NCBI RefSeq assembly: GCF_039555335.1
Contig: NC_092635.1
Location: 54,627,755 to 54,691,754 of the forward strand
Direction: 5' to 3'
DNA from: Amphiura filiformis
Taxonomy: Eukaryota > Echinodermata > Ophiuroidea > Amphilepidida > Amphiuridae
DNA: 64,000 nt
The notes under the pieces were generated by a model. The model was not told the DNA's origin and searched no databases. It saw only the letters and a list, made by a program, of their open reading frames with translations. The position numbers and the translations under genes are program-made. Positions within the stretch are counted from its first letter, which is position 1; every line of letters begins with the position of its first letter. Below are positions 60,950 through 64,000 of the stretch, in pieces.

Positions 60950-61815
60950 CCTGGTCGTTGGTTTACGTTTTTGTAGTAAACCGTGGAAAAGGACGACGGG
61001 TTCTTCCAAGACACAGCCTGACAAATCTCTTCTATGGGGACCCCCTATGGTAGGCCCACGAAGATGAGATAGATCTGGTTGAGTGGGCCTTGGGGCGGCG
61101 TCTTTTGCCGCCCCGAGTCCACCAACACCTGGACCAGCCACCGTGCCAGAGTCTGTTTAGCGGCTGGACCGTGCGGTTCTGCGTGAGTGATAAAAAAGCG
61201 GTCATGAGCCCCTCTTAAGGTTTGTGTTCGGCCAAGGTAGTGCTGTAGCGCCCTCACCGGGCACCACAACCTGTCTTCGGCTATTGACGAACCCTGCCCA
61301 ATATTGGGGAGGAAGAGGGCGAGTGTCGGAATGTACTTCGCTCATTTTTTGCAAGGAAATCCGGGCGAAGAAACAGCGTCGCTCCGTTGTTAGTAAATAC
61401 GGAGGCTGACTTCGAGACTGCGTGTAACTCTGAGCAGCGCCGCCCGAAGCCAACGCCAGAAGAAAGGCCGCTTAAGAGTGGACGTATTTAAGGGTCGCTT
61501 TTGACAGGGGCTCAAAAGGGGACCCTTAATATACTCCAAGACTGTGTTGAGGTCCCATGGAGGGACCACCTTCCTTGCCGGCGGGCGCTCGTTGAACATA
61601 CCGTCGAGAAGAAGACTTAGGGACCCATCTGAATTGATAGTCGACCCGTCTTCAAATCCCCGATGAATCGAGAGAATGGCTGACTTATAGTTGGCTATCG
61701 TTGCCTGCTGAAGTCCTGACCTGAACTTTTCTGTCAGAAAATCTGCCACTAGAGGCACAGGGGCTCTAGTGGGAGATGTATTGCTCTCATCGCACCATGC
61801 GTAGTAGGGAGCCAA
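60950..61815 (-). pseudogene. DIRS tyrosine recombinase remnant
   Basis: The N-terminal core-binding part (PVPLVADFLTEKFRSGL, ATIANYKSAILSIH) is in one frame. The catalytic part is scattered over at least three others: CPVRALQHYLGRT, then an HSTR box (near 61070-61080) and a TVYY tyrosine segment (near 60970-60980). The first catalytic Arg position reads ASGGAAQS, so it appears lost. Frameshifts near 61470 and 61200, plus others downstream, leave no functional enzyme. Confidence 0.75.
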
Positions 61816-62263
61816 ACGCTGACTATACGTGCACGGAGGGTAGACTCTCGTCTACCCCGGCGATGAGAGAAGCAGCTTCTGATGAAAAGCCTCCCTCCGC
61901 CGCGACGTTCCCTGATAAGGGCCATGCAGCTAACTGCAGGTGCTCTAGTGGTAGACTTGGTACCTCTCCTCCGGGCATCCGGAGTAGATTTGGTAACTCG
62001 GGGAGTACTCGCGGCTGAGCCGCTAGTAGATCCACCATCGGTCGAAACCACAGGTGTGTCGGCCAGAACGGAGCTATCAGAATGACGTTGCAATCCTCCC
62101 TCCCGATCTTGGTCACCACCCTTGCGAGCAGTGAGATCGGGGAAAGCGTAAGCAGTCATTCCTCCCCAGTCTCACGGACAGAGCGCCCACGGCGAACGCC
62201 TGTGGGTCTGCGACCCTTGAGCAATACACCGCAGCTGATGATTTCGATGAGATGCGAACAAAT

Positions 62264-62968
62264 CTATCGAGGGTGGTACATCACCTCAAGATCGCTCTGG
62301 GCGACCTGCGGAGCAAGGGACCATTCTGTAGGTCCCGACACCTTTCCTCGTGACAGATCGTCCGCGAGGATGTTGGTGACTCCCGCTATGTGCATCGCTC
62401 TCAACGTAATCTGCCTGGCCTTGCACCACCCTATCAGGCGTGGTGCGTGCAGGCATAACCGTGGTGACCTGGTGCCCCCTTGTCTGTTGAGGTAGGCCAC
62501 CACGGTTGTGTTGTCTGTTTGGACAACGATATGAGATCCACGATCACCTTCTCGAAATGCTGGAGAGTTCTCTCCACTGCCCAAAGTGCGAGAAGGTTGA
62601 TATGGAACTCCGTCTCCGTGGCCGACCATAGGCCCGAGACTGAGTCCCGTGGATGTGGCCCCCCAGCCCAGCTTTGACGCGCCGGTCGTCACTACGTGGC
62701 CGACCGCTGGTGCAGGAAACCTGACACCTTGAGTCAAATTGGGCTGATGGGTCCACCACCAGAGTTCCTCTCGCGCGATCTCCGACATCGGAACCGCGAG
62801 GGATATTGGGTGACGACTGGGCCTGTAAAAGGCTAGAAGGTGTAGTTGTATAGGCCTCATGTGAAAGCGGCAGTACGGCACGAGGTCTACCATACTGGCC
62901 ATAAGGCCCAAAACCTTCATCCATGCCACAGCGGGTGCCCCTCTGACTCGGCCAAGAGTCGGGCACAC
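62264..62968 (-). pseudogene. DIRS RNase H and RT connection domain, degraded
   Basis: A 234-codon frame with the RNase H end: VVQTDNTTVVAYLNRQGG and GVTNILADDLSRG. The first active-site segment reads TTGASKLGWGA, with Gly where an Asp is expected, and the Glu-containing helix before QTDN is out of frame. The enzyme is therefore dead even though the frame is long. Confidence 0.75.
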
Positions 62969-63019
62969 CTCGCCATGTTCGTCACCCTCTCGGTGAGGGC
63001 ACCGCGATCCCTCCTTGAG

Positions 63020-63760
63020 GTTGATCTGGGCCCCTAAGAATAGTGGTGTCTCGCGTCGGGACCAAATTGGATTTCTTGACGTTGATCAGAAATCCCAGGT
63101 CCCGCACCGCACGGACTACTAACTCCACGAGACACTGTGTCTCCAGCGGGTGCGTCCGTAAATGAACCAATCGTCCAGGTAGCAACACATGTTGACTCCC
63201 CTGCGCTTCAGGTACGCTGCCACCGCCTGACCAGGAGTGTAAACACTCTGGGGAGGTGGACAAGCGAATGGCAGGCATCGAAACTGGTAAGTTTGACCCT
63301 GTACCTTGAAGCGTAGAAACCTCTGATCTTGAGGTGCGATCGGAACATGCAGATATGCGTCCGAGAGATCTAGCGATGCCGCCCACATACCCTTGATGGG
63401 GCAGGCTAGCACCGAGCGAGAGTCTCCATTCTGAACCTCTTGGGCCTGATGAACTCGCTCAACGGCTTGAGGTTCAGAATGGCCTCAGTCGCCGGTCTTC
63501 TTTGGAGCCAGAAAAAACGTGCTCCAAAACCCCTTGGTGAAAGGGGGGTAGACCGGGACAATCGCTTGCTTCGTGAGAAGCTGAGTGACCTCTGACAGTA
63601 GTGCCCGACGCTGGGGGCCGTCTGGCGGCACTACCGTGGACCTCTGAATCGTGCAGGCGCACGAGGGGTGGCTGGTAAATTCCAGCCTGTAACCCCCACT
63701 GACCACTGACAATACCCAGGCGCCCGGTGAGATGGCATGCCATCTCTGGGCGTAATGCAC
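63020..63760 (-). pseudogene. DIRS reverse transcriptase, frameshifted
   Basis: 63485-63760 encodes the RT fingers start (RRALLSEVTQLLTKQAIVPV, KGFWSTFFLAPKKTGD). 63119-63412 encodes AASLDLSDAYLHVPIAPQDQ, with the first active-site Asp segment, and CCYLDDWFIYG, the YLDD box (63167-63187). A frame break lies near 63485 and another near 63250, where the expected continuation is in other frames. Overlapping frames on both strands in this GC-rich stretch are shadows. Confidence 0.8.
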
Positions 63761-64000
63761 AGCGGCCGCCCACAGGGGAATCCCTGTGGAAGTCCAAGGC
63801 CTGCCGGCATGGACTGTCGACCGCCGTGCCCTCAGGACCGATCTGGTTTGCCACCCTTAGAAGAACGGCTCTTCTTAGGGGCTTGCCATACGGTCCAGCA
63901 CTACTCTTGCGCTTCCCAGTTTTCTTGGGAGGTGCTGGAGTAGCCTCGGCTCGGGTGTAGTCTGTGGTGCTGGCGTCCTGCTGAAGCGGAGCTGGCGCTG
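63761..64000 (-). other. Region upstream of the DIRS RT (gag-like tail)
   Basis: One minus frame is open to the window edge and is basic and proline-rich (APPKKTGKRKSSAGPYGK). It could be the end of a gag ORF. No zinc knuckle is visible. Confidence 0.35.

Larger units (their letters stand above)
60273..64000 (-). mobile_element. DIRS-like tyrosine-recombinase retrotransposon, 5' part beyond the window
   Basis: Order on the minus strand: basic gag-like tail, reverse transcriptase, RNase H, tyrosine recombinase, then a 3' inverted terminal repeat with an internal complementary region. This order and the RT wording (YLDD box, QTDNTTVVAYLNRQGGTRSP in RNase H) are typical of DIRS. All three enzymes are damaged by frameshifts or lost residues, so the copy is inactive. 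No target duplication is expected for DIRS and none is seen. It lies upstream of the visible POLK exons on the same strand. Confidence 0.85.

Noticed and set aside
61776..62495. Plus-strand open frames in the DIRS region
   Set aside because: They are antisense shadows of the GC-rich minus-strand element.

Overview
This window looks like nuclear DNA of an invertebrate deuterostome. An ambulacrarian (echinoderm or hemichordate) is my best guess. The reasons are two animal genes split by GT-AG introns (RIOK2 and POLK), a very high density of MITEs, Helitrons and inverted-repeat elements, a DIRS-type retrotransposon, and the frequent motif AGGCCTA. The species cannot be fixed from the sequence alone.

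Layout. Positions 1-6.8 kb are gene-free and hold short inverted-repeat elements, several of one family ending in GGCTATTCCAG. Positions 6.8-8.6 kb are a 47-bp minisatellite. Positions 8.85-30.2 kb form a giant, interrupted inverted repeat. Each arm carries, from outside in, an array of a 46-bp satellite, degenerate CCTAA/TTAGG (telomere-like) DNA, a gene for an Ulp1-like (C48) cysteine protease with a 77-nt 5' UTR intron, and a GGTACT-rich block. The left protease gene (13477-14346, minus) is open. The right one (19985-20847, plus) is frameshifted. A decayed LINE lies in the right half. The right-hand satellite array was later split at one A|T site by three head-to-tail Helitrons (23366-30120). 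The middle Helitron contains a ~720-bp perfect-type palindrome that was itself hit by a TTAA-site transposon, another Helitron and a 305-bp element. Each palindrome arm preserves the empty site for insertions in the other.

Positions 31.2-33.6 kb hold further minisatellites. One shares the core GCTATCTACTG with two other arrays in the window. RIOK2 (35339-50497, plus) has ten coding exons that add up to 534 codons plus stop. POLK (minus) contributes its five last exons (59757 down to 55214), encoding the end of the polymerase core, two UBZ zinc fingers and two PCNA-binding motifs. Its 5' exons lie beyond the window or are not visible. The two genes converge tail to tail. From 60273 to the right edge there is a decayed DIRS-like retrotransposon on the minus strand, with RT, RNase H and tyrosine-recombinase remains and an internal complementary region at its 3' end.

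The host genes encode housekeeping functions: RIOK2 in late 40S ribosomal subunit maturation and POLK in translesion DNA synthesis. Everything else recognisable is mobile or repetitive DNA. The large inverted repeat with a protease gene in each arm is the best candidate for an undescribed element.
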